NCBI GenBank assembly: GCA_019694835.1
Contig: JAIBBE010000016.1
Coordinates: 1 to 64,000, forward strand
Length of the DNA: 64,000 nucleotides
From: Fimbriimonadaceae bacterium
GTDB taxonomy: Bacteria; Armatimonadota; Fimbriimonadia; Fimbriimonadales; Fimbriimonadaceae
Reading direction: 5' to 3'
The position numbers and the translations under genes are program-made. Below, piece by piece: positions 17,329 through 26,433 of the stretch. How positions within the stretch are numbered: position 1 is the first letter of the stretch; every line of letters begins with the position of its first letter. A model generated the notes under the pieces. The model worked only from the letters and a program-made list of their open reading frames with translations, had not been told where the DNA came from and ran no database searches.

Positions 17329-18075
17329 ATGCGCTTTCCAAAATCAAACCCACTCTTAGCGTGCGCCCTTGCCCTTGCTAGTTGCGCCACTTGTGCGACC
17401 GCGCAAACCCAGACGCGCGCTGACCTCTCGTCCGGCAAGCTCAAGACTCTGAAGGGGCAGATCAAGGGCCGTGGCTATGCTGACTTCATCGTCAAGCTAG
17501 GGGCCGGTCAATCGCTCTCGGCTGCCTTGACGTCTCCCAGCCGCTCTGTGTACTTCAATGTCCTGCCGCCGGGATCAAACGGGGCCGCGCTCTTCAACAG
17601 CAGCATGACGGGGCAAAACAAGATGGCACCTCGTCAAATGCCGATGGATGGCGACACCATCGTTCGCGTCTACCAAATGGGAGCGGCCAAGGACGAGAAC
17701 CACCGCGCAGCGTTCACGATCACGCTTGGCGTGAGCGGCAAGTCGATCAAGGCCATTTCCTCGAAACAAGATGCAAAGCTTCCGGGAACGCCGTTCCACG
17801 CAACTGCGCCAGTGCACTGCGTCATTGACCTGGAGCCCAAGCGAAAGACGTGTGACGCCTATGTGATTCGCCGAATCGGAGGCGCGGCAACCGTGGAACT
17901 CCGTGTCGGAAGCATGAAACGGCGCGTGCTGTTCCAACGTGCAGGCAAACCCATCGCCCACGACTCGTCCACCTCGTTCACCTTCTCACGGTCGGGCGAC
18001 GAAACGCGCATCCGCTTTGGTGACCGTCCCGACGAAGAGTACACGATCCCCGATGTGCTCATAACTGGAGGTTAA
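17329..18075 (+). CDS. Secreted PliG-like protein (g-type lysozyme inhibitor family)
   Basis: 248 aa with signal peptide LACALALASCATCATAQ. The segment GQIKGRGYADFIVKLGAGQSL ... YFNVLPPGS ... DGDTIVRVYQMGAAKDENHR matches the pattern of periplasmic inhibitors of g-type lysozyme and related proteins (GxIKGxxxxDYxLxAxAGQxL, YFNVLPPGS, GDYTVRVYLMRNAARR). The usual single domain is about 110-140 aa; here a further C-terminal domain of about 100 residues (VHCVIDLEPKRKTCDAYVIRRI) follows, also seen in longer homologues. It would act in the periplasm or at the surface. SD-led downstream gene starts 5 bp after the stop, so the two are one operon. Confidence 0.7.
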   Translation: MRFPKSNPLLACALALASCATCATAQTQTRADLSSGKLKTLKGQIKGRGYADFIVKLGAGQSLSAALTSPSRSVYFNVLPPGSNGAALFNSSMTGQNKMAPRQMPMDGDTIVRVYQMGAAKDENHRAAFTITLGVSGKSIKAISSKQDAKLPGTPFHATAPVHCVIDLEPKRKTCDAYVIRRIGGAATVELRVGSMKRRVLFQRAGKPIAHDSSTSFTFSRSGDETRIRFGDRPDEEYTIPDVLITGG

Positions 18076-18080
18076 TCTCT

Positions 18081-19548
18081 ATGAAACAGCAGTTACTCAA
18101 ATTGGTGCTAGTACTATCCTGCCTCGTGCCTCTTGCCGCCTTCGGTGAGTCGGAGGCGCTTGACACAGCAAAGTGGGCAGTTCGACAAGAGATTCGTGCC
18201 CGCTACGGCTCGACCTACAGGGTCACCTTTGAGGCACCTACCGAGAAGATCCTGAGTTTGAGCGAAGAGACGGTGAGCGGAAAGGCCCATCTTCGGGATA
18301 ACGATGACTGGGATATCGATCGAACCTTCACCTACAGTGTGAAGGTCAAGTACGACGGCTCCAGTACACGCGATCTCTCCATTGATTTCTCTGATGGCGA
18401 GAAAGTCAAAGGTAAGTCTGATTGGCAAGAAGCGAAGAAATCGAGAAGCTATGTGAGGCTGTCATCGCCCCACTGGTACGAGAAGTTCGATTCCGGCGAG
18501 GTGACCTTCGAGGGTGAATCTTCCGGGCAAGTCAACATCACGGTATTCGATAAGAAGAATAAGTCAGTTGCTCAAGGAAACGCCAATTCCCGCAATGGAA
18601 AGTTTCGCCTGACGTTGTTGCTTCCGGAGGGGCAACTGCGGGCCGTCGTCACGACAAACGGTGCGGATGATTCGGAGGAAGTTCGATTTTCAGTTAGCGA
18701 CGACTCGCACGATTGGGGGCACCCTGCACCTTCCTTCCGAATGGAAGAGCCTGGAAAGGGTGCATCCGTTAAGGGGCCGCGAGTGACGTTCTCAGGTCAG
18801 TCATCTGAGAGGACGGTTCGAGTTCAAATCTGGGATGCTGCGAACAATCGAGTCGTTGACCGCGACGTGCCTGCGCGCGACTACTATTGGAACACTCAGG
18901 TTGAGTTGAGGGATGGCAGCTATCGAGTTCAAGTGGACAGTGGTCGGGCGAGTGAAACCCGTCGGTTCAACGTTTGGACGAATTCGAAGCCGCCGAGCTT
19001 TGAGAGGTCCTTCTTAAAGGTCAGTGAGCCCACAAACAACTCTACATTCGCCACGTCACGAGTCACGGCCTCGGGCAACAGTTCGGCTCGCTCCGTACGG
19101 GTTGAAGTTCTTGATCAATCGGACAATAGGGTGCTCATCAAGGACATACCCGTGAAGGACGGATACTGGAACGGCTCTTTGCAACTGCGTGGCGGCAATT
19201 ACACGTTGAAGATCTCAAACCCCGACTCCAACCTGATTGAAATGCGGAGCATCCGGGTCAAGGGTTCCGATAAGCCGAGTGCGGGATTGATGGTTGCAGT
19301 CAAAGTCAACAATCCCAAGCGACGGAGTCGCCAAAGGGCCCCGCGTAACCTTCGACGGCGAAAGCAGTGGTTCGTCGGTGCGAGTGCAAATCTGGGATTC
19401 TCGAAACAATCGCCTGATCGATCGGAATGTTCCGACGCGTGGCAACTATTGGAATACGTCAATACAGCTCGAACCGGGTAAGTACCGTGTTCGCGCTGAT
19501 GCCGAGGGCGGCAGGGACTATGAGGAGTTTTGGTTCGAAGTCAAGTAG
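18081..19548 (+). CDS. Secreted Ig-like repeat protein, interrupted by a one-base frameshift
   Basis: Signal peptide KLVLVLSCLVPLAAFG, an N-terminal domain with DWDIDRTFTYSVKVKYDG, then four roughly 85-residue beta-sandwich repeats with the shared plan xxPxxGxxxKGPRVTFSGxSSxxxVRVQIWDxxNNRxxDRDVPxRxxYWNTxxxLRxGxYRV. The last repeat is only readable if one A is skipped at 19317-19318 (CCCAAGC): in the first frame residues after VNNP turn into RRSRQRAPRNLRRR and stop at 19481, whereas the +1 frame gives SDGVAKGPRVTFDGESSG and stops at 19548. This is either a recent mutation, a sequencing error or frameshifting. GGAGG lies 8 nt upstream of the ATG. No enzyme motif. Confidence 0.75.
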
Positions 19549-19566
19549 TTCGTCCTCCTACGAAGA

Positions 19567-19595
19567 AGCCGCAGGTGTTGCCTGCGGCTCTTTTT
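19567..19595 (+). terminator. Rho-independent terminator
   Basis: AGCCGCAGG, loop TGTTG, CCTGCGGCT, then CTTTTT. Located 19 bp after the end of the repeat-protein gene and before the convergent nuoD. Confidence 0.9.
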
Positions 19596-19643
19596 GCTTG
19601 GCTCCGCCGAGGTTCAGCCCTGAAACTAAACTCCCCAAGCCAT

Positions 19644-20861
19644 CTACCGGTCAATCTCACCCAACACGATGTCGATCGAACCGATAATCGCGATCACATC
19701 AGCCAGCAGTCGTCCCACGGCAAGGACTTCGAGTGACTTGAGGTTCATGAACGACGACGGGCGCTCGTGCCAGCGATAGGGCTTGTTGGAGCCGTCGCTA
19801 ATGACGTAGAAGCCAAGCTCGCCTTTGCTGCCTTCGATCCCCGCGTAAGCTTCGCCGACTGGCGGGTGGAAGCCTTCGGTGTAGAGCTTGAAATGATGGA
19901 TGAGTGACTCCATCGAGTTGTCCAGTTCGTGGCGGGGCGGCGGGGCGATTTTGCGGTCGCTCGTGTTCCACGGGCCTTCGGGCAAGCCATCGATGGCTTG
20001 CTGGAGGATTTTGCACGACTCCTTCATCTCGGCGATGCGGACGAGGAAGCGGTCATACACGTCTCCATGCTGCCCGACCGGCACCTTGAAATCGAACTCC
20101 TCATAGCAGCAGTACGGATTGCTCTTGCGCAAGTCCCAAGCGACCCCGCTGGCACGGGCGATCGGTCCCGAACAGCCCAGTTCAAGAGCCTGCTTGCCGG
20201 AGAGAACTCCCACGTTCTGAGTCCGCTCCATCCAGATCGGATTCTCGACGAGCAGATTCTCGACGACCTGAAGCTCTTTCGGGAACTCCTCCAGGAAGGT
20301 CCGGAGCTTGAGCTCAAACCCAGGAGGCATGTCGCCACGAAGGCCGCCGGGGACGATCCAGGAAGGCATCATGCGCACGCCCGAGAACATCTCGAACATG
20401 TCGAGAATCATCTCGCGCTGCTGCATGATATAGAAAAACGGTGTCATCGCCCCAAGGTCGAGGGCGTGGGTTCCGAGCCACACGCAATGGGAGGCGACGC
20501 GGCTGAGTTCGGTGAGGATGACTCGCAGATAGCTTCCGCGTCGCGGGATTTCGCAGCCCAGCAGCTTCTCGACCGCCAACGCGTGGGCGAGGTTGTTGCC
20601 GTTCGCGTTCAGGTAGTCCATGCGGTCGGTCATGACCGTGCACTTGTGATACTGCTGGTACTCGGCTTCCTTCTCCATGCCGGTGTGCAGGTAGCCGATG
20701 ACGCATTTGGCCTGCACGATCGTCTCGCCGTCGAGTTCGCATACGACGCGAAGCACGCCGTGGGTGCTGGGGTGCTGCGGCCCCATATTGACGATCATCG
20801 TATTCTCGCCCTGACGCTCGAAGATCGTCTCGGTCGAGGGCATGAAGCTGGTCGTGTCCAT
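19644..20861 (-). CDS. nuoD: NADH-quinone oxidoreductase subunit D
   Basis: 49-kDa-type subunit of complex I that shapes the quinone site on the membrane arm junction. 405 aa from the ATG at 20861. Diagnostic blocks: MGPQHPSTHGVLRVV, GYLHTGMEK, MTDRMDYLNANGNNLAHALAVEKL, ELSRVASHCVWLGTHALDLGA, RGDMPPGF, and the end SIDIVLGEIDR. The start is set at MDTTSFMPST, with TATCCT 9 nt upstream; longer in-frame extension runs into the tRNA region. Normally nuoD sits inside a nuoA-N operon; here it stands alone, with a tRNA divergent upstream and a convergent gene downstream. Confidence 0.95.
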   Translation of the reverse strand: MDTTSFMPSTETIFERQGENTMIVNMGPQHPSTHGVLRVVCELDGETIVQAKCVIGYLHTGMEKEAEYQQYHKCTVMTDRMDYLNANGNNLAHALAVEKLLGCEIPRRGSYLRVILTELSRVASHCVWLGTHALDLGAMTPFFYIMQQREMILDMFEMFSGVRMMPSWIVPGGLRGDMPPGFELKLRTFLEEFPKELQVVENLLVENPIWMERTQNVGVLSGKQALELGCSGPIARASGVAWDLRKSNPYCCYEEFDFKVPVGQHGDVYDRFLVRIAEMKESCKILQQAIDGLPEGPWNTSDRKIAPPPRHELDNSMESLIHHFKLYTEGFHPPVGEAYAGIEGSKGELGFYVISDGSNKPYRWHERPSSFMNLKSLEVLAVGRLLADVIAIIGSIDIVLGEIDR

Positions 20862-20937
20862 CCAGGTGTGAGGATACCGCCTTGCCCGGAGACCTTGAAT
20901 CCGCCAGGCCCAATGCGCCATAATGGAGTTTCCGAGT

Positions 20938-21013
<76 letters not shown>

Positions 21014-21034
21014 TCGAATTGAATCTGAATTGAG

Positions 21035-21058
21035 ACGCTCCTTCGAGGAGCGTTTTTT
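21035..21058 (+). terminator. Rho-independent terminator of tRNA-Ala
   Basis: ACGCTCCT, loop TCG, AGGAGCGT followed by a T-run, 22 nt after the tRNA CCA end. Confidence 0.92.
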
Positions 21059-21211
21059 CTGCCAAGGTTCGGAACCCACCGCTTTGGCAGATAACCGAAG
21101 AACACGTCCAGGAAACGCCCTGCTGTCTCAGTTGACTTGGGCCACCCCTTTTACGCGCCGAAAGTCCCGCAAGCGGCACGGTCCTATGCGATAATCGCTT
21201 GGGGTGCAGCA

Positions 21212-24200
21212 ATGACAAGAAACTCAGAGGGGCAGTTGGTCTTCTCGCCGACCGATTTGACTCGCTTCGCGGCTTCTCCGTTCGCTTCTTGGATGGATCG
21301 CTACCATCTGGAATTTCCTGATACGATCACACCCGACCCGCTCACCGATGACCAGAACCTCGTCATCCAAACGGGAATCCAGCATGAAGCTGCCGTGCTC
21401 CAAGAGTTCAAGGCGTCAGGCGTGAGCATCACCGAGATCAGGGCTCCCAACCTGGTCGAAGCACGGAGGTTAACTCAGGCAGCTCTCCTGGACCGACCCA
21501 GCATAATCTATCAGGCTGCGCTCGAACTGGGGCAGTTTGCAGGATATGCTGACTTTCTCTTGCTCGATGAGGATGGGCGCTACCACGTATGGGATACCAA
21601 GCTTGCCCGCTCGCCGAAACCCAACTATGCTATCCAGCTTTGCTGCTACTCCGAGATGCTCGCGGCCGATACAAACGGCAGGATGCCCGAAACTTTCGGC
21701 ATTATCTTAGGCACTAACGAGAGCGTGGAGTTTCGCGTCGAAGACTTCATCCACTATTATCGAGCTTTGAAAAACCGGTTCCTTGCTCTTCAAGAGAGTT
21801 TCTCTGGCCAATGGGAGGATCGCCCAGAGCCTCGGCCTCGAGACGACTACGGACGATGGAACTCGCATGCTCAAGCATACTTTTCGGATACCGACCATTT
21901 GATCCAAGTTGCAGGCATTAGTGTCGGTCAAATCCTCAAGCTGAGGAAGGAAGGCATTGAGACGGTCTCCGACTTGGCCGCCCGATCCGAAGCGCCAGTG
22001 CCCGGCATTTCGCCGGAAACCCTGTGCAAACTTACCTCCCAAGCAAAGCTCCAACACAAGACGAAGCTGAAGCGAATTGAAAATCCTGATGCACCACCCG
22101 AATTCGAGGTGCTGGCACACGTCGGGCCAAATGGCGAACCAGCGGGGCTCGGTCTGCTGCCTCCTGCGCATTCGGAAGATGTCTTCTTTGATATGGAGGG
22201 TTACCCCCTCGCTCCCGGGGGCCTCGAGTATCTGTTTGGCGTCTGGATAGGCGACGGCGATACGGGCCAGTTCCGGGATTGGTGGGCGCATACGCGGCAC
22301 GAGGAGAAGCGGGCCTTCGAGGGATTCATCGATTGGGTTCACGACAGATGGTCCAAGAATCCGGATATGCACGTCTACCACTACGCACACTATGAAGTGA
22401 GCGCGGTCCGGCGATTGAGCACGTTTCATGACACGCGTCAGGACAAGGTTGACGATCTCTTAAGGAACAACGTATTCGTCGATCTCTATCAGATAGTCCG
22501 ACATGGCATTCGTATCGGTGAAGACAGCTACTCCATTAAAGCAGTCGAGCATCTCTTCGGATTTACGAGGGAGACCGAAGTCGGAACTGCCGTGAGTTCC
22601 ATCGCCCACTACGCACGTTGGATCGAATCGGGAGAACCCGGAGACCCGCATCAAAGCGGCATTCTCGAGGCCATACGTGCCTACAATGAGGACGATTGCC
22701 GGTCCACGGCTTTGCTTACCTATTGGTTAAGAAGTACGGCGGAAAGCCATGGCATCCATCCGCGATGCGAGGTCTATGCTCCTCCAAAAGAAGAAAGCGG
22801 ATCTTCCGATAGGCAGGCGATCCAAGCGAAAGTCGCACAACTGCGCTCACGAGAAGACGAGATTTCTCTCGTCCTAGGAGACTTAGTCGACTTCCATCGC
22901 CGCGAAGAGAAGCCTCTTCACTGGCGAATGTACGACCGCGCAAAACAATCCCAGGAGGATCTCCGCCGCGATGCGGGGTGTATTGGGGGCATTTCCCTGG
23001 TTGGTGATAAGCGATCCGACAAGCGATCGCTGGTGCAGTCGTACTCCTTCGATACCGACCAGGAATGCAAAAGTCGGGTGGGAGATACCGTGATGTTTCC
23101 ACATCGACTCGACGCGAAGTTCACCGTTGTTTCGATGGATCCGGAGGAAGGCCTCGTGGAGATCAAGGTCGGTGCCAAAACCATCGATGAGAAGTTTGGA
23201 GGAGAATTCCCCAAGGAAGGATCACTCATCCCCAGCGAGGTCGTTTATGCGACGCCGATTCAGGCCGCTCTCGCAGATATCGCCGACAGTCACTTGAGCG
23301 GGAGCCTCCATCCACCCATCGCCGCTCTGCTCAACCGAATACCACCCGTTACGCCCATCCAAGACGCCAAAGAATCTGCAACTGAGGCCGCCATTCGAGT
23401 CGCCCAAGCAATGTTCGGTGGCTGCTTCGTCATCCAAGGGCCTCCAGGTACCGGCAAAACCTACACGGCCGCAAACATGATCCGGTCGCTGCTTTCGACC
23501 GGCAAAAGGGTCGGCGTCTCATCGAACAGTCGCAAGGCTATTGTGAATCTGCTGACCGAGTGCGAGATTCAGCTTCGGCAGACAAAAGACGAACTCATCG
23601 GAATACTGGTTGGGGGTGATGAAGATGAAGCTATCTTTACTGCTTGTCCCGGCCTTCAGTACGTCAAGCAGAATTCAGATGGCTTTAGCAACTACTGTGG
23701 AGGAATTGCCGCTGGAACTGCTTGGCTCTTCACGCTTCCCGAGTGGGAGGGTGCTCTCGATTACCTCTTCATCGATGAGGCGGGACAAGTTGCGTTGGCA
23801 AATGCGGTTGCTATGGCTCGCTGTGCGAAGAACCTCGTCCTCCTTGGCGATCAGATGCAATTAGAGCAACCTGTCCAAGGTTCTCACCCGGGAGACTCCG
23901 GCTTGTCGGCATTGCAATATGCGCTTAAAGACACCGTCCGAAGCCGACCCGATTCGCCGGTCTTCCATGCGGTCGTTCCGGGCGATTACGGCTTGTTCCT
24001 GGGGGAATCGCGAAGGATGCACCCGTCCGTATGCCGCTTCATATCAGACAGCATCTACCAAGGCAGACTTGCGTCGCATTGCAGTTGTGCCAGGCAGTCC
24101 ATCGCGACTACGGAAGTAGATGCTGACCGCTTGCCTGCTCGCCACGGAATCGTGTTCGTCGGTGTCGAGCACGATGGCAATACACAAAGAAGTGAAGAAG

Positions 24201-24610
24201 AAGTAGACGCAGTTGTTGCGAGCTTCGAGAAACTGATTGGCCGAGAGTTCACGGATAAGGAAGGTCGAACGAGACCACTTGGGCTCGAGGATTTCCTCTT
24301 CATCGCTCCCTACAACGCGCAGGTTCGGGCACTCCAAAGCCGCCTGCCGAAGGAGGCAAAGGTTGGAAGCGTCGACAAACTTCAGGGCCAGCAGGCTCCG
24401 GTTTGCATCGTATCCCTATGCTCCAGTTTCGGCGAGTACGGCTCTCGTGGGCTAGGCTTCATTCTCGACAAGAACCGGCTCAATGTGGCCATTTCTCGGG
24501 CTCAGTGCCTGGCCGTGATCATTGCCGACCCGAGAATTGCCACTAGCGAAGCCGCGACACTAAAGGAAATGCAGCTTCTTAATCTATTCTGCAAAGTCGT
24601 TTCAAGCTAG
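21212..24610 (+). CDS. TM0106-type RecB-like nuclease fused to SF1 (Dna2/Upf1-like) helicase
   Basis: 1132 aa. Residues about 1-200 are the TM0106 RecB-like PD-(D/E)XK domain (FSPTDLTRF start, FLLLDEDGRYHVWDTKLAR with the catalytic Asp and DTK near residue 128). Residues about 320-520 contain DVFFDMEGYPLAPGGLEYLFG and the DDCRSTALLTYWL end, an RNase-H/DnaQ-like exonuclease domain. The C-terminal part is an SF1B helicase: Walker A GPPGTGKT near 746, DYLFIDEAGQ near 852, GDQMQLEQPVQGSHPG, and NVAISRAQC motif VI. It would cut and unwind DNA, in repair or defence. Codon use and base composition look less GC-rich than the neighbours. It sits right after a tRNA and ends 4 bp inside the convergent NERD-helicase gene. 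Confidence 0.88.
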   Translation: MTRNSEGQLVFSPTDLTRFAASPFASWMDRYHLEFPDTITPDPLTDDQNLVIQTGIQHEAAVLQEFKASGVSITEIRAPNLVEARRLTQAALLDRPSIIYQAALELGQFAGYADFLLLDEDGRYHVWDTKLARSPKPNYAIQLCCYSEMLAADTNGRMPETFGIILGTNESVEFRVEDFIHYYRALKNRFLALQESFSGQWEDRPEPRPRDDYGRWNSHAQAYFSDTDHLIQVAGISVGQILKLRKEGIETVSDLAARSEAPVPGISPETLCKLTSQAKLQHKTKLKRIENPDAPPEFEVLAHVGPNGEPAGLGLLPPAHSEDVFFDMEGYPLAPGGLEYLFGVWIGDGDTGQFRDWWAHTRHEEKRAFEGFIDWVHDRWSKNPDMHVYHYAHYEVSAVRRLSTFHDTRQDKVDDLLRNNVFVDLYQIVRHGIRIGEDSYSIKAVEHLFGFTRETEVGTAVSSIAHYARWIESGEPGDPHQSGILEAIRAYNEDDCRSTALLTYWLRSTAESHGIHPRCEVYAPPKEESGSSDRQAIQAKVAQLRSREDEISLVLGDLVDFHRREEKPLHWRMYDRAKQSQEDLRRDAGCIGGISLVGDKRSDKRSLVQSYSFDTDQECKSRVGDTVMFPHRLDAKFTVVSMDPEEGLVEIKVGAKTIDEKFGGEFPKEGSLIPSEVVYATPIQAALADIADSHLSGSLHPPIAALLNRIPPVTPIQDAKESATEAAIRVAQAMFGGCFVIQGPPGTGKTYTAANMIRSLLSTGKRVGVSSNSRKAIVNLLTECEIQLRQTKDELIGILVGGDEDEAIFTACPGLQYVKQNSDGFSNYCGGIAAGTAWLFTLPEWEGALDYLFIDEAGQVALANAVAMARCAKNLVLLGDQMQLEQPVQGSHPGDSGLSALQYALKDTVRSRPDSPVFHAVVPGDYGLFLGESRRMHPSVCRFISDSIYQGRLASHCSCARQSIATTEVDADRLPARHGIVFVGVEHDGNTQRSEEEVDAVVASFEKLIGREFTDKEGRTRPLGLEDFLFIAPYNAQVRALQSRLPKEAKVGSVDKLQGQQAPVCIVSLCSSFGEYGSRGLGFILDKNRLNVAISRAQCLAVIIADPRIATSEAATLKEMQLLNLFCKVVSS

Positions 24611-26307
24611 CGATTTTCTTGTTTTAGCAGAGTGAGAGTGTCGCTTGCTCCAATGAGATAGAGATAATCCCTGGCTCGGGTAACTCCAACGTAGACCAAC
24701 TCTCGCAAGTGGGCGGACTTCGCAATCTCGCCATCCAGCTCGGTTATGATCACGATCGGGCTCTCCAGTCCCTTGAATCTTCTGACCGTAGACCATCCAA
24801 TCTCTCCCGCTTCCCGTTGTTCGACAGGAACGAGCGGCAACTTGCCAATTTTGTCTCGACTCCTCAGCGACGTCGAGTTCGTGCCTTTGGGCGTGAGCAC
24901 GACGATGTCCTCTGTTGAGATCTTATCTTCCTTGACAAGGCGGCCGAGCATCTCGGCAAGGCGCTGTATTTCCTCGTCATGGGATTCAGCCCTGATCCAC
25001 GTTGGCGCTGTTCCTTCCGGACCCTCTGCCGATGGTTCGGGGTCTCCTCTAAAGAATCGCAAGGCTTCTCGATGGATTGACTGTGTATTGCGGACGTTCT
25101 GACTCAGGTCCGATTCTGCAAAGGGACCTAACGATGCGGGCACACCCTTGGAAGTGCCGTGAAGAATCTGGTTCGTATCGATGAACACGGTGAGCGAAGC
25201 ATTCGAGTTGGCAAGGAGCGATTCGATCACAATCCACCAGACGAGATCGAAGTCTTGTGCTTCATCAATGATAACCGTGTCGAACCGTAGAGAAGAACCT
25301 GACTCCAATGCCTTCATTGCAGCGTCAATCAGTGCCCCATAGTAAGCGCTCTCGCCGACGTCCGCCATGGAAGGGAGCGGGACGCTGGCCTCTCGCGCGA
25401 GGCGTTCGCACAGATGATGGAAGTTAGTCGCGGTGACACCGGGCAGATTTCGCAGCTCCTCCTCAAGAAGTCCTCCCAGTAGATTATTGAAACAGAGCAC
25501 GAGGACCTTCTCGCCCTTCGCCGATCTCTTCGCTGCCAGACGCTTGGCCAAGAAAGTCTTGCCGGACCCCGCGCAGCCTCGAACCAGCAGCCGACGATTC
25601 GCCGCGACCATATCGAGTAGGCGCATTTGGTCGGCGGTCAGTCGATCGAATTCGGCGTGATGCTCCGCTATCTGTATCGAGATGTTCCTTGTCCCGGCAA
25701 CTCGCCCGTTGTGGATACGCCGCAGCGCGGCGAGAACCTCATCAAAGGTTGGCCCCCGCAGGATTGCTCCGTTTCTCCAATACTCAAATGCTCGAAGGAT
25801 GCGGTTCTCTAAATCGCGAAGCCCAAGTGTGTCGATCGTAATCTCTGAGGATGTCGAGCCGGGCAAATCTTCGGAACGTATCTGGCAGTGTGGAAAAACG
25901 GATGCATGATAGATACGCATCATGCCATGCTGCGAAATCATCTTCTTGATGCGTCCGAGCAACCCGTGACAGGATTTCATCGCCTGCCTAAAGGGATCAG
26001 AGATCCTATTGACATAACCCGTCTTGCTAGTCGATGTCCATTGGTGGTTTTCTGGAGCGTAAGCGATAATGCCCCCCTTCACCTCCAACACGAGGAACCC
26101 ATGCATTGGGTGGCAAACGACGAAATCGGCCTCGCCATCTTGAACCGGCATTCCCGTCTCAGTTGGGGCATTCCATTCCACGGAGTAGAGGACCGTAAAG
26201 GAGTCATCAAGCTGTTGCTCGAGGGCATCGAAGACGACGACCTCGGCCTGAAGTCCAGGGTTGTTCCGAACTTCTTCAGGCAGTCTGACGGGGTTCATCT
26301 TTGCCAT
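24607..26307 (-). CDS. NERD nuclease-domain SF1 (UvrD-like) helicase
   Basis: 566 aa. Residues about 15-130 are a NERD (nuclease-related) domain with the PD-(D/E)XK core: GEADFVVC (Asp61) and FLVLEVKGG (Glu75-x-Lys77). An SF1A helicase follows: Walker A GCAGSGKT (244-251), DEAQD (348-352), FIDTNQIL, FRVKGLE-like FKGLESPIV and the motif VI block YVGVTRARDYL. The helicase is short because UvrD subdomains 1B and 2B are small, as usual for NERD helicases. The pair with the TM0106 gene is convergent and the stop codons overlap by 4 bp, a tight arrangement suggesting a common accessory origin. A role in phage or plasmid defence is inference. Confidence 0.88.
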   Translation of the reverse strand: MAKMNPVRLPEEVRNNPGLQAEVVVFDALEQQLDDSFTVLYSVEWNAPTETGMPVQDGEADFVVCHPMHGFLVLEVKGGIIAYAPENHQWTSTSKTGYVNRISDPFRQAMKSCHGLLGRIKKMISQHGMMRIYHASVFPHCQIRSEDLPGSTSSEITIDTLGLRDLENRILRAFEYWRNGAILRGPTFDEVLAALRRIHNGRVAGTRNISIQIAEHHAEFDRLTADQMRLLDMVAANRRLLVRGCAGSGKTFLAKRLAAKRSAKGEKVLVLCFNNLLGGLLEEELRNLPGVTATNFHHLCERLAREASVPLPSMADVGESAYYGALIDAAMKALESGSSLRFDTVIIDEAQDFDLVWWIVIESLLANSNASLTVFIDTNQILHGTSKGVPASLGPFAESDLSQNVRNTQSIHREALRFFRGDPEPSAEGPEGTAPTWIRAESHDEEIQRLAEMLGRLVKEDKISTEDIVVLTPKGTNSTSLRSRDKIGKLPLVPVEQREAGEIGWSTVRRFKGLESPIVIITELDGEIAKSAHLRELVYVGVTRARDYLYLIGASDTLTLLKQENR

Positions 26308-26433
26308 ATGGCTATCTTAGCGCTCCGCAAACTCCCTCATCAACCGTTCGAGCCTGCATCCTACGAAAGACAGGTCCTGGGACCGACGATTGACGGATTG
26401 TTTCTGACGACCTCCTCCCCTACAATGAAAGTC

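Noticed and set aside
19482..19548. Independent small gene after the repeat protein
   Set aside because: Its sequence is the continuation of the fourth repeat, so it is the frameshifted end of the same gene.
21212..26307. A known named defence system such as Gabija, Hachiman or Zorya
   Set aside because: The partner domains of those systems (TOPRIM nuclease, HamA, ZorA/B) are not present; only nuclease-helicase single chains are seen.
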